A stretch of DNA of 64,000 nt from Streptomyces alanosinicus (GTDB taxonomy: Bacteria; Actinomycetota; Actinomycetes; Streptomycetales; Streptomycetaceae). This document shows, one piece after another, positions 25,233-36,315 of this stretch. The notes under the pieces were generated by a model. The model saw nothing but the letters and a program-made list of their open reading frames with translations, searched no databases and was not told the origin of the DNA. Each line of letters begins with the position of its first letter. Position 1 is the first letter of the stretch. The stretch covers positions 18,088 through 82,087 of the forward strand of contig NZ_BMVG01000032.1 in NCBI RefSeq assembly GCF_014650595.1, given 5' to 3'. A program made the translations under genes and the position numbers.

Positions 25233-26071
25233 GCCCGCAGCTCGCCGCCTACACCACCTCCACCGGTGAGGCCTTCCAGTTCTGGGTGCTCGGCACCGTC
25301 GCGGTGATCGGCGCCCTGTGCACCGTCCTGATGAAGAAGGCCGTGCACAGCGCGCTCTGCCTCGCCGGCACCATGATCATCTTGGCGGTCTTCTACCTCG
25401 CGAACGGCGCCTACTTCCTGGGCGTCGTGCAGATCGTCGTCTACACCGGCGCGATCATGATGCTGTTCCTGTTCGTGGTGATGCTCGTCGGCGTCACGGC
25501 CGCAGACTCCCTGAAGGAGACCATCAAGGGTCAGCGCTGGCTGGCCCTTCTGTGTGGGGCCGGCTTCGGTGTCCTGCTGTTCGCGGGCATCGGGAACGCC
25601 TCCCTCAAGGAGTTCGACGGCATCGGCCAGGCGAACGCGAACGGCAATGTGGAAGGCCTCGCCTCCCTCATCTTCACCAAGTACGTCTTCGCCTTCGAAA
25701 TCACCGGCGCTCTGCTGATCACGGCCGCCGTCGGCGCCATGGTGCTCACCCACCGCGAGCGCACCGAGCGCGCCAAGACCCAGCGCGAGCTGGCCGAACA
25801 GCGCGTCCGCGAAGGCAAGCACCTCCCGCCGCTGCCCGCCCCCGGCGTCTACGCCCGGCACAACGCCGTGGACATCGCGGGCCTGCTCCCCGACGGCACC
25901 CCGTCCGAGCTGACCGTCAACAAGACGCTGCGTGAGCGCGGCCAGATCCGTGACGTGTCCGCGGAGGCACTGGGCGACCTGCGGGCGCTGGAGCAGCGAG
26001 CGGAGGAACGCCTGGAGCGTACGGAGATCGAACCGGCGACGTTCAAGCGGCCCGAGGAGGCGTCGAAGTGA
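25229..26071 (+). CDS. nuoJ: NADH-quinone oxidoreductase subunit J (280 aa)
   Basis: Membrane subunit of the proton-pumping arm. Five helices are visible, including ALCLAGTMIILAVFYLANGAYFLGVVQIVVYTGAIMMLFLFVVML, which contains the conserved pi-bulge region. After about residue 185 a hydrophilic tail of about 95 residues follows (HRERTERAKTQRELAEQRVREGKHLPPLPAPGVYARHNAVD...), much longer than in enteric NuoJ and typical of streptomycetes. Confidence 0.95.
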   Translation: MSPQLAAYTTSTGEAFQFWVLGTVAVIGALCTVLMKKAVHSALCLAGTMIILAVFYLANGAYFLGVVQIVVYTGAIMMLFLFVVMLVGVTAADSLKETIKGQRWLALLCGAGFGVLLFAGIGNASLKEFDGIGQANANGNVEGLASLIFTKYVFAFEITGALLITAAVGAMVLTHRERTERAKTQRELAEQRVREGKHLPPLPAPGVYARHNAVDIAGLLPDGTPSELTVNKTLRERGQIRDVSAEALGDLRALEQRAEERLERTEIEPATFKRPEEASK

Positions 26072-26367
26072 ACCCGGTCAACTACCTCTACCTCGCCGCC
26101 CTGTTGTTCACGATCGGTGCGACCGGCGTCCTGATCCGGCGCAACGCCATCGTGGTCTTCATGTGCATCGAGCTGATGCTGAACGCCTGCAATCTCGCGT
26201 TCGTCACCTTCTCCCGGATGCACGGCAACCTCGACGGCCAGATCATCGCCTTCTTCACGATGGTCGTCGCCGCCGCGGAGGTCGTGGTGGGCCTCGCGAT
26301 CATCGTGTCGCTGTTCCGCACCCGCCACTCGGCCTCGGTCGACGACGCCAGCCTGATGAAGCTGTAA
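26068..26367 (+). CDS. nuoK: NADH-quinone oxidoreductase subunit K (99 aa)
   Basis: Small three-helix membrane subunit. The two buried glutamates needed for proton translocation are visible in VFMCIELMLNACNL and MVVAAAEVVVGLAIIV. GTG start in a four-base overlap with nuoJ. Length is standard. Confidence 0.96.
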   Translation: MNPVNYLYLAALLFTIGATGVLIRRNAIVVFMCIELMLNACNLAFVTFSRMHGNLDGQIIAFFTMVVAAAEVVVGLAIIVSLFRTRHSASVDDASLMKL

Positions 26368-26382
26368 GGGGTCGGAAGAATC

Positions 26383-28278
26383 GTGGAGAACCTGATCGCG
26401 CTGCTCATCGCGGCGCCCCTGCTCGGAGCGGCCGTCCTGCTCACCGGCGGTCGGCGCCTGGACCGCGTCGGCCACTGGATCGGCACGCTCCTGTCGGCCG
26501 CCTCCTTCGTGTTCGGCCTGATCCTTTTCGTCGACCTGCTCGGCAAGAACGCCGAACACCGCACGCTGATCAAGCACTTGTTCAGCTGGGTGCCGGTGGC
26601 CGGCTTCCAGGCGGACGCCACCTTCCGCCTGGACCAGTTGTCGATGACGTTCGTCCTGCTCATCACGGGCGTCGGCTCACTGATCCACCTGTACTCGGTC
26701 GGGTACATGGAGCACGACGAGCGGCGCCGCCGCTTCTTCGGCTATCTGAACCTGTTCCTCGCGGCGATGCTGCTGCTCGTCCTCGCTGACAACTACCTGC
26801 TGCTGTACGTCGGCTGGGAGGGCGTGGGCCTCGCCTCGTACCTGCTGATCGGCTTCTGGCAGCACAAGCCCAGCGCCGCGACGGCCGCGAAGAAGGCCTT
26901 CCTGGTCAACCGGGTCGGCGACATGGGCCTGTCCATCGCGATCATGCTGATGTTCACGACGTTCGGCAGCTTCGCCTTCGGCCCGGTCCTCAGCCACGCG
27001 ACCCAGGCCTCCGAGGGCAAGCTCACCGCCATCGGCCTCATGCTGCTGCTCGCCGCCTGCGGCAAGTCCGCCCAGGTGCCGCTGCAGTCCTGGCTCGGTG
27101 ACGCCATGGAGGGCCCGACCCCGGTCTCGGCCCTGATCCACGCGGCGACGATGGTGACCGCGGGCGTGTACCTCATCGTCCGCTCCGGAGCCGTCTTCAA
27201 TGCCGCCCCGGACGCACAGCTCGCCGTCACCGTCGTCGGCGCGGTCACGCTCCTCTTCGGTGCGATCGTCGGTTGCGCCAAGGACGACATCAAGAAGGCG
27301 CTGGCCGGCTCGACGATGTCGCAGATCGGCTACATGGTGCTGGCGGCGGGCCTCGGCCCCATCGGCTACGTCTTCGCGATCATGCACCTGGTGACACACG
27401 GCTTCTTCAAGGCCGGGCTGTTCCTCGGCGCCGGCTCCGTGATGCACGGCATGAACGACGAGGTCGACATGCGCAAGTACGGTGGCCTGCGGACGTACAT
27501 GCCGGTCACGTTCATCACCTTCGGCCTCGGTTACCTCGCCATCATCGGCTTCCCGGGCCTGTCCGGCTTCTTCTCCAAGGACAAGATCATCGAGGCGGCC
27601 TTCGCGAAGGGCGGCACCGAGGGCTGGATCCTCGGCGGCGCGGCCCTGCTCGGCGCGGCCATCACCGCCTTCTACATGACGCGCGTGATGCTGATGACGT
27701 TCTTCGGCGAGAAGCGCTGGCAGCCGGACGAGAACGGCAACGAGCCGCACCCGCACGAGTCCCCGAGGGTCATGAGGATCCCGATGATCGTGCTGGCCGT
27801 CGGATCGGTCTTCGCCGGTGGCCTCTTCAGCATCGGCGACCGCTTCCTGCACTGGCTGGAGCCGGTCACCGGACACAGCGAGGGCCACTCCCCGGTCAGC
27901 GCCTGGACGGTCACCGGCGCGACCATGGTGTGCCTGCTCGTCGGCGTGGGCATCGCCTGGGCCCAGTACGGCCGCAAGCCCGTACCCGCCGTCGCCCCGC
28001 GCGGCTCGCTGCTCACCCGCGCGGCCCGCCGCGACCTGCTCCAGGACGACTTCAACCACGTGGTCCTGGTGCGCGGCGGCGAACACCTGACGCGCTCCCT
28101 GGTCTACGTCGACCACACCCTGGTCGACGGTGTCGTCAACGGCACGGCGGCCGGCTTCGGCGGCCTGTCCGGACGGCTCCGCCGGCTCCAGAACGGCTTC
28201 GCCCGCTCCTACGCGGTCTCGATGTTCGGCGGCGCGGCACTCCTGGTCGCCGCGACCCTGCTGATGAGGGCGGTCTGA
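26383..28278 (+). CDS. nuoL: NADH-quinone oxidoreductase subunit L (631 aa)
   Basis: Antiporter-like proton channel at the distal end of the membrane arm. The proton-antiporter block is clear: NYLLLYVGWEGVGLASYLLIGFW, KKAFLVNRVGDMGLS, WLGDAMEGPTPVSALIHAATMVTAGVYL and the lysine/histidine helices DDIKKALAGSTMSQIGYM and AIMHLVTHGFFKAGLFLGAGSVMHGM. The C-terminal lateral helix region is present. GTG start, 15 bases after nuoK. Confidence 0.97.
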   Translation: MENLIALLIAAPLLGAAVLLTGGRRLDRVGHWIGTLLSAASFVFGLILFVDLLGKNAEHRTLIKHLFSWVPVAGFQADATFRLDQLSMTFVLLITGVGSLIHLYSVGYMEHDERRRRFFGYLNLFLAAMLLLVLADNYLLLYVGWEGVGLASYLLIGFWQHKPSAATAAKKAFLVNRVGDMGLSIAIMLMFTTFGSFAFGPVLSHATQASEGKLTAIGLMLLLAACGKSAQVPLQSWLGDAMEGPTPVSALIHAATMVTAGVYLIVRSGAVFNAAPDAQLAVTVVGAVTLLFGAIVGCAKDDIKKALAGSTMSQIGYMVLAAGLGPIGYVFAIMHLVTHGFFKAGLFLGAGSVMHGMNDEVDMRKYGGLRTYMPVTFITFGLGYLAIIGFPGLSGFFSKDKIIEAAFAKGGTEGWILGGAALLGAAITAFYMTRVMLMTFFGEKRWQPDENGNEPHPHESPRVMRIPMIVLAVGSVFAGGLFSIGDRFLHWLEPVTGHSEGHSPVSAWTVTGATMVCLLVGVGIAWAQYGRKPVPAVAPRGSLLTRAARRDLLQDDFNHVVLVRGGEHLTRSLVYVDHTLVDGVVNGTAAGFGGLSGRLRRLQNGFARSYAVSMFGGAALLVAATLLMRAV

Positions 28279-28283
28279 TACCG

Positions 28284-29855
28284 ATGTCCTTTCCTCTGCT
28301 GACAGCGACGGCGGCGCTCCCGGCCGTAGGGGCCGTCATCACGGCCGCCGTACCGGCCGCGCGGCGCACCGCGGCCAAGTGGCTGGCGCTGCTCGTCTCG
28401 CTCGCCACCCTCGCCCTGGCGGTCACCGTCCTGGTCCGCTTCGACCCGGACGGCGCCCGCTACCAGCTCACCGAATCCCACGCCTGGATCAAGGACTTCG
28501 GGGTGCGGTACGAACTGGGCGTCGACGGCATCGCGGTGGCACTGATCGCGCTGACCGCCCTGCTGATCCCGTTCATCATCCTCGCCGGCTGGAACGACGC
28601 CGACCCGCTGGAGACCGGCAGTCGGCGCTGGCGGCCCACCCAGGGCTTCTTCGCGCTGATCCTCGCCGTCGAGGCGATGGTGCTCATCTCCTTCGAGGCC
28701 ACCGACGTCTTCGTCTTCTACATCTTCTTCGAAGCCATGCTCATCCCGATGTACTTCCTCATCGGCGGCTTCGGAGACCGCGCCCACGAACACGGCGAGG
28801 CGGCGGCCTCGACGCAACGGTCCTACGCGGCCGTGAAGTTCCTTCTCTACAACCTGGTCGGCGGCCTGATCATGCTGGCCGCGGTGATCGGCCTCTACGT
28901 GGTCGCCGGAAACTTCAGCCTCCAGGAGATCGCCCAGGCCCGCGCGAGCGGTTCGCTGCACATGGCGACGAACACCGAACGCTGGCTGTTCCTCGGCTTC
29001 TTCTTCGCCTTCGCGGTCAAGGCGCCGCTGTGGCCGCTGCACACCTGGCTGCCCAACGCCATGCAGGAGGCCACCGCCCCGGTCGCCGTCCTGATCACCG
29101 CGGTCGTGGACAAGGTGGGCACGTTCGCGATGCTCCGCTTCTGCCTCCAGCTGTTCCCGGAGGCCAGCAAGTGGGCGACGCCCGCCATCCTCGTCCTGTC
29201 CCTGATCAGCATCGTCTACGGCGCGCTGCTCGCCGTCGGCCAGCGGGACATCAAGCGCCTGGTGGCGTACGCGTCGATCTCCCACTTCGGCTTCATCATC
29301 ATGGGCATCTTCGCGATGACCAGCCAGGGCCAGTCCGGGGCCACGCTCTACATGGTCAACCACGGCATCTCCACGGCCGCGCTGATGCTGGTCGCCGGCT
29401 TCCTGATCTCCCGGCGCGGCTCCCGGCTCATCGCCGACTACGGAGGCGTGCAGAAGGCCGCCCCGGTCCTCGCCGGCACCTTCCTGATCGGCGGTCTCGC
29501 CACTCTCTCCCTGCCCGGACTCGCCCCGTTCGTGAGCGAGTTCCTGGTCCTGGTCGGCACGTTCGCGCGCTATCCGGCGATCGGCGTCATCGCCACCTTC
29601 GGCATCGTCCTCGCCGCGCTCTACACCCTCGTCCTGTACCAGCGGACGATGACGGGCCCGGTGAAGCCCGAGGTGTCCGCGATGCCTGACCTCCGCGCGC
29701 GTGAACTCGTGGTCGTCGCCCCGCTGATCGTGCTGTTGATCTTCCTCGGCGTCTACCCGAAGCCCGTCACGGACATCGTCAACCCGGCGGTCAAGCAGAC
29801 CATGTCCGACGTACACAAGACCGACCCCAAGCCCTCGGTGGAGGCGGCCAAGTGA
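28284..29855 (+). CDS. nuoM: NADH-quinone oxidoreductase subunit M (523 aa)
   Basis: Second antiporter-like subunit. Conserved pieces are FFEAMLIPMYFLIGGFGD, AVKAPLWPLHTWLPNAMQEATAPVAVLITAVVDKVGTFAML, QRDIKRLVAYASISHFGFIIMGIF and MVNHGISTAALMLVAG. The ATG at 28284 follows the nuoL stop by five bases, where homology begins. A GTGA overlap leads into nuoN. Confidence 0.97.
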   Translation: MSFPLLTATAALPAVGAVITAAVPAARRTAAKWLALLVSLATLALAVTVLVRFDPDGARYQLTESHAWIKDFGVRYELGVDGIAVALIALTALLIPFIILAGWNDADPLETGSRRWRPTQGFFALILAVEAMVLISFEATDVFVFYIFFEAMLIPMYFLIGGFGDRAHEHGEAAASTQRSYAAVKFLLYNLVGGLIMLAAVIGLYVVAGNFSLQEIAQARASGSLHMATNTERWLFLGFFFAFAVKAPLWPLHTWLPNAMQEATAPVAVLITAVVDKVGTFAMLRFCLQLFPEASKWATPAILVLSLISIVYGALLAVGQRDIKRLVAYASISHFGFIIMGIFAMTSQGQSGATLYMVNHGISTAALMLVAGFLISRRGSRLIADYGGVQKAAPVLAGTFLIGGLATLSLPGLAPFVSEFLVLVGTFARYPAIGVIATFGIVLAALYTLVLYQRTMTGPVKPEVSAMPDLRARELVVVAPLIVLLIFLGVYPKPVTDIVNPAVKQTMSDVHKTDPKPSVEAAK

Positions 29856-31501
29856 GCACAGCAGCCGTCCACAGCCTGTGGACAACCGCGGCCGACCCGA
29901 TCACGAAGATCCCGGCGCCGAAGATCGAATACGGACAATTGTCGCCGACGCTGATCGTCCTCGGCGCCGCGCTGGTCGGGGTGCTGATCGAGGCGTTCCT
30001 CCCGCGCAAGTCCCGCTACTACGCGCAGGTGTTCGTCTCCGTCGTCGCCCTGTGCGCCGCGTTCGCCGCGGTGGTCGGGCTCGCGTCCGACGGCTACGGC
30101 ACCACGAAGGCACACATCGCGGCCATGGGCGCCATCGCCGTCGACGGACCGTCCCTGTTCCTGCAGGGAACGATCCTGCTGGCCGGTCTGGTCGGCCTCT
30201 TCACCTTCGCCGAGCGACGCCTGGACCCGGCCGCGCACGGCAACCGCGTCGACTCCTTCGCGGCGCAGGCCGCCTCCGTACCGGGCAGCGACAGCGAGAA
30301 GGCGGCGGTCAAGGCCGGCTTCACCACCACCGAGGTCTTCCCGCTCCTCCTCTTCGCGATCGCAGGCATGCTGGTGTTCCCCTCGGCCAACGACCTGCTG
30401 ACACTGTTCGTGGCCCTGGAGGTCTTCTCCCTGCCGCTGTACCTGATGTGCGCGCTGGCCCGTCGCAAGCGGCTGATGTCGCAGGAAGCCGCGGTCAAGT
30501 ACTTCCTGCTCGGCGCCTTCGCCTCGGCCTTCACACTGTTCGGCATCGCCCTGCTGTACGGCTACGCGGGCTCGGTGTCGTACGCGCGCATCGCCCAGGT
30601 CGTCGACGGCACGATCACCAACATCGACCCGGCATTGGCCAACACCATGGGCAACGACGCGCTGCTGCTGCTCGGCAGCGCCCTGATCGTGATGGGCCTG
30701 CTGTTCAAGGTGGGCGCGGTGCCGTTCCACATGTGGACGCCCGACGTCTACCAGGGCGCGCCGACGCCCGTGACCGGCTTCATGGCGGCGGCCACGAAAG
30801 TGGCCGCGTTCGGCGCGCTGCTGCGTCTGCTGTACGTCGTCCTGCCCGGGATGCGCTGGGACTGGCGGCCGGTGATGTGGGCGGTGGCGATCATCACCAT
30901 GCTCGGCGGTGCGATCGTCGCGATCACACAGACCGACATCAAGCGTCTGCTGGCCTACTCGTCCATCGCGCACGCCGGATTCATCCTCGCGGGTGTCATC
31001 GCCACGTCGAAGGACGGCGTCTCGTCGGTCCTCTTCTACCTGGCCGGCTACTCCTTCGTGACGATCGGCGCCTTCGCGGTGGTCACGCTGGTGCGCGACG
31101 CGGGCGGCGAGGCGACGCACCTGTCGAAGTGGGCGGGGCTCGGCCGCCGCTCCCCCCTGGTGGCGGCGGTCTTCGCCGTCTTCCTGCTGGCCTTCGCCGG
31201 TATCCCGCTGACCTCCGGCTTCGCGGGGAAGTTCGCCGTGTTCAAGGCGGCGGCGGACGGCGGCGCGGCCCCGCTGGTCGTGGTCGGTGTGATCTCCTCG
31301 GCGATCGCCGCGTTCTTCTACATCCGCGTGATCGTGCTGATGTTCTTCAGCGAGCCGAAGCCCGAGGGGCCGACCGTGGCCGTACCGTCCCCGCTGACCA
31401 TGGCCGCGATCGCCGTGGGCGTGGCCGTGACCCTGGTCCTCGGTGTGGCCCCGCAGTACTTCCTGGACCTGGCGAGCCAGGCGGGAGTGTTCGTGCGCTG
31501 A
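29852..31501 (+). CDS. nuoN: NADH-quinone oxidoreductase subunit N (549 aa)
   Basis: Third antiporter-like subunit and the last gene of the operon. Landmarks are VALEVFSLPLYLMCALAR, LFKVGAVPFHMWTPDVYQGAPTPVTGFMAAATKVAAFGAL and QTDIKRLLAYSSIAHAGFILAG. A hydrophilic loop (about residues 125-155, PAAHGNRVDSFAAQAASVPGSDSEKAAVK) lengthens it relative to enteric NuoN. GTG start. A strong hairpin follows the stop. Confidence 0.97.
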   Translation: MSTAAVHSLWTTAADPITKIPAPKIEYGQLSPTLIVLGAALVGVLIEAFLPRKSRYYAQVFVSVVALCAAFAAVVGLASDGYGTTKAHIAAMGAIAVDGPSLFLQGTILLAGLVGLFTFAERRLDPAAHGNRVDSFAAQAASVPGSDSEKAAVKAGFTTTEVFPLLLFAIAGMLVFPSANDLLTLFVALEVFSLPLYLMCALARRKRLMSQEAAVKYFLLGAFASAFTLFGIALLYGYAGSVSYARIAQVVDGTITNIDPALANTMGNDALLLLGSALIVMGLLFKVGAVPFHMWTPDVYQGAPTPVTGFMAAATKVAAFGALLRLLYVVLPGMRWDWRPVMWAVAIITMLGGAIVAITQTDIKRLLAYSSIAHAGFILAGVIATSKDGVSSVLFYLAGYSFVTIGAFAVVTLVRDAGGEATHLSKWAGLGRRSPLVAAVFAVFLLAFAGIPLTSGFAGKFAVFKAAADGGAAPLVVVGVISSAIAAFFYIRVIVLMFFSEPKPEGPTVAVPSPLTMAAIAVGVAVTLVLGVAPQYFLDLASQAGVFVR

Positions 31502-31514
31502 CGCACCCGTCGTC

Positions 31515-31561
31515 CACGCCGCTGCCCGGCACCTCGCTCAGGGGTGCCGGGCAGCGGCGTG
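31515..31561 (+). terminator. Terminator of the nuo operon
   Basis: A perfect 19-bp inverted repeat (31515-31533 and 31543-31561) with a nine-base loop begins 13 bases after the nuoN stop. It has no T-run but is by far the strongest hairpin seen here. Confidence 0.88.
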
Positions 31562-31578
31562 ATCGGATCGGGGCAGTG

Positions 31579-31614
31579 TCCGATGGCACATCCGATGGCG
31601 CGTCCGATGGCACA
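31579..31614. repeat. 12-bp tandem repeat, three copies
   Basis: TCCGATGGCACA, TCCGATGGCGCG and TCCGATGGCACA follow each other without a gap between the nuo terminator and the recQ start, inside the likely recQ promoter region. Confidence 0.85.
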
Positions 31615-31722
31615 CGAGAACAGGTCGGGCCTGTGGATAACTCTGAGGCTGTCGGTCCGGACCCCTATCGTGGAGGCAGCGGTCGAGAGACGACACACGG
31701 GGGACCGACGGGGGACAGGACG

Positions 31723-33714
<1,992 letters not shown>

Positions 33715-33750
33715 CGGGGTGAGCGGGCCGTCCAAGGCGACGGGGGATCG

Positions 33751-36304
33751 TCACAGACCCCGCGTCGCGTAGGCCCTGACGTCCGCGTCCGAGTCGGCCG
33801 TCGCCGTGGCGAGGGCCGCGCGGGCCTCCGCCGTGTCCTGGTGCCGGGCCAGGGCCAGTACGGCCGCCTTGCGCACGTCCGCGTTGGGGTCGGCCAGGGC
33901 CTTGGCCAGGGCGGGTACGGCGGTCTCGGCGGCCGCGGCCGACAGCGCGGTGGCGGCGCCCGAGCGGACCTGCCAGGACGGATCGGACAGCGCGGTTACG
34001 GCACGGGCGGCGAGCGGTGCCGGGCAGCCGGTGCCGGCCAGCGAGGCGAGCGCGGCACCGCGCACCAGCGGATCGGTGTCCCCGCTGAGCCGGTCCAGCG
34101 CGGCCGTGACCACCTCGCGATCGGCCTCGGCCGGGGGCGCCGAGCCGACGGAGGCCAGCGCCTTGGCCACGGCGACCCGGACCTCCCGGGAGGGATCGTC
34201 CGCGGCACCCGCCAGCGACCGGACCGCGTCGACCGACACGAGCGCCCGCACGGCCTCGGTACGGACGGCGATGTCGGGGTCGCCCAGGGCCGCCGCGAAC
34301 ACCCCGGCCTCGCCGAGCCGCAGCGCACGCAGCACATCGAGGGCCGCGGCACGGACCACGGGGTCGTCCGCGGTGAGGGCGCCGGTGAGGGCGCGGCCCA
34401 GGGCCGGTTCGGGCGGCAGGGTCTCGACCAGCTCGCGCAGTGAGGCCGCGGCGCTCGCGCGGACACCGGCGTCGGGATCGGCCAGGGCTCCGGCCAGGGC
34501 TCGCCCGGTGCCGGGTGGCACGGTCTCGGTGAGGACCGAGACGGCCGTACGGCGGACGGCGGGGTCGGGGTCGGTCAAGTAGGGCTCGACCAGGCCGAGT
34601 TCGGGTTCCGTCTCGGCGAGCGCCAGCAGTTCCAGCAGCCGGGACGAGGCGGTGCCCGGCGCGCCGGTCCGGTCGGCGAGGGCAGTGGCACGCGCGGCCG
34701 TCGGTCCTGCGGTGACCGGTGCCACCTCGCGCGGCCCGGCCGTGGCCACGTGCTCGGCACGGACCTCGCCGATCCGCCGGGAGGGACCGCCGACCGGCGT
34801 GAACTCCTCGACCGGGACCAGATAAGGAGCCACGGGCCGGGCCGTGAACTCCATCGCACCAGAGGGGGACTTGTGCAGATCGAGATGGTGGAACCAGGAG
34901 ACGTCGTCGCGGCCGGGGTGGTCGAGACGGTCGTGGTAGAGGCCCCAGCGGGACTCGGTGCGGGCGAGAGAGGCGCGGGCGGCCATCTCGGCGCAGTCCC
35001 GGATGAAGGTGACCTCGGCGCAGCGCATGAGCTCGTGCGGGGTGCGGGCGCCCATGGCGGCGATGTCGGCGCGCATCCGCTCGAAGGCCTCCAGGGCGAG
35101 GGAGAGCCGCGCACCGGACTTCGGCGGTGCGACATAGTCGTTCACGAAACGGCGCAGCTTGTACTCGACCTGGGCTTGCGGCGGGCCGTCCGGGTGGCGC
35201 AGCGGGCGGTAGATCAACTCACGCGCCTCGCGGACCTGGTCCGCGGGAAGTTCGCCCTCGTAAGCCGTGTACTGGGCGGCGTCCGCGCCCGGCGTGGAAG
35301 GTACCCCGGGTGGGCCGCTCGGTGGAGTGCAGGATCGACTCCAGCGCGGAGACCGACTCCTCGGGGAGATGACTGAGCTTGAGGTAGACAGGGCCGCGGT
35401 CACCGGCGACCTCGGCCATCATCTGCCCCGACCAGTAGTCGGAGTCGACGAATCGCTCGCCGTGCCGGTTGACCTGGTAGCCGCCGAAGGGGTTGGCGAC
35501 GTAGGCACAGGCCGGCCCGTTGTAGTCCTTGATCAGCGGATTGATCTGGAAACACTCGATGCCGGTCAGCTCGGCGCCCGCGTGGTAGGCCATGGCGTAC
35601 CCGTCGCCGGCGTTGGTGGGATTCTCGTAGGTGCCGTAGAGGTAGCCGGAGGCGGGCAGGCCGAGCCGGCCGCAGGCGCCCGTCGCGAGGATCACCGCGC
35701 CCGCGCGGACGGTGACGAACGCGCCGGTACGGGTGTGAAAGCCGGCGGCACCCACGGCCCGCCCCCCGGCGGTCAGCACCCGGACCGGCATCACCCGGTT
35801 CTCGATCCGGATCCGCTCCCGCATCTCGCGCCGCCGCAGCTGCCGGTACAGGACCTTTTTGACGTCCTTGCCCTCTGGCATCGGCAGTACGTACGAGCCG
35901 GAGCGGTGGACCTGGCGGACCGCGTACTCACCGTGCTCGTCGTTCTCGAACTTGACCCCGTACGACTCCAGCCGCTGTACCATCGCGAAACCGCGGGTCG
36001 CGGTCTGGCGGACGGTGGACTGATCGACGATGCCGTCGTTGGCGCGGGTGATCTCGGCGACGTAGTCGTCGGGTTCGGCGCGGCCGGGGACGACCGCGTT
36101 GTTGACGCCGTCCATGCCCATGGCGAGCGCGCCGGAGTGGCGGACATGGGCCTTCTCCAGCAGCAGCACGCTCGCGCCGCGCTCGGCGGCGGTGAGGGCG
36201 GCCATGGTGCCGGCGGTGCCGCCGCCGATCACGAGGACGTCGCAGGTCAGCTCCTCGGCGTCGGCGACGGCGGGGATGTCCACGGGGGTGGTGGGGATGG
36301 TCAC
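33751..36304 (-). pseudogene. AprA-like flavoprotein with HEAT-repeat tail, frameshifted by an internal deletion
   Basis: The 5' part (36304 to about 35290) encodes an FAD protein of the fumarate reductase/adenylylsulfate reductase alpha type: VLVIGGGTAGTMAALTAAERG, then KAHVRHSGALAMGMDGVNNAVVPG and VILATGACGRLGLPASG. At FHAGRG the frame is lost. In the other frame, from about 35290 to 33751, the text resumes at GADAAQYTAYEGELPADQ with the helical C-terminal domain, followed by roughly ten HEAT-like repeats. Comparison with the family shows that the segment carrying the second FAD motif is missing, so this is a deletion plus frameshift and not a simple slip. The GTG start has GAAAGG upstream. 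Known intact relatives act with a ferredoxin subunit like the one at 37317. Confidence 0.8.
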
Positions 36305-36315
36305 CGGGTTGCCTT

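Noticed and set aside
31641..31665. LexA/SOS box before recQ
   Set aside because: A GAAC half-site is present at about 31617 but no matching GTTC half at the required spacing.
29878..31722. Upstream extension of the recQ frame through nuoN
   Set aside because: The extension overlaps nuoN in another frame and crosses its terminator. RecQ homology starts only at about 31750.
33751..36304. Programmed frameshift in the flavoprotein
   Set aside because: A whole FAD-binding segment is missing at the join and there is no slippery heptamer, so a deletion explains it better.
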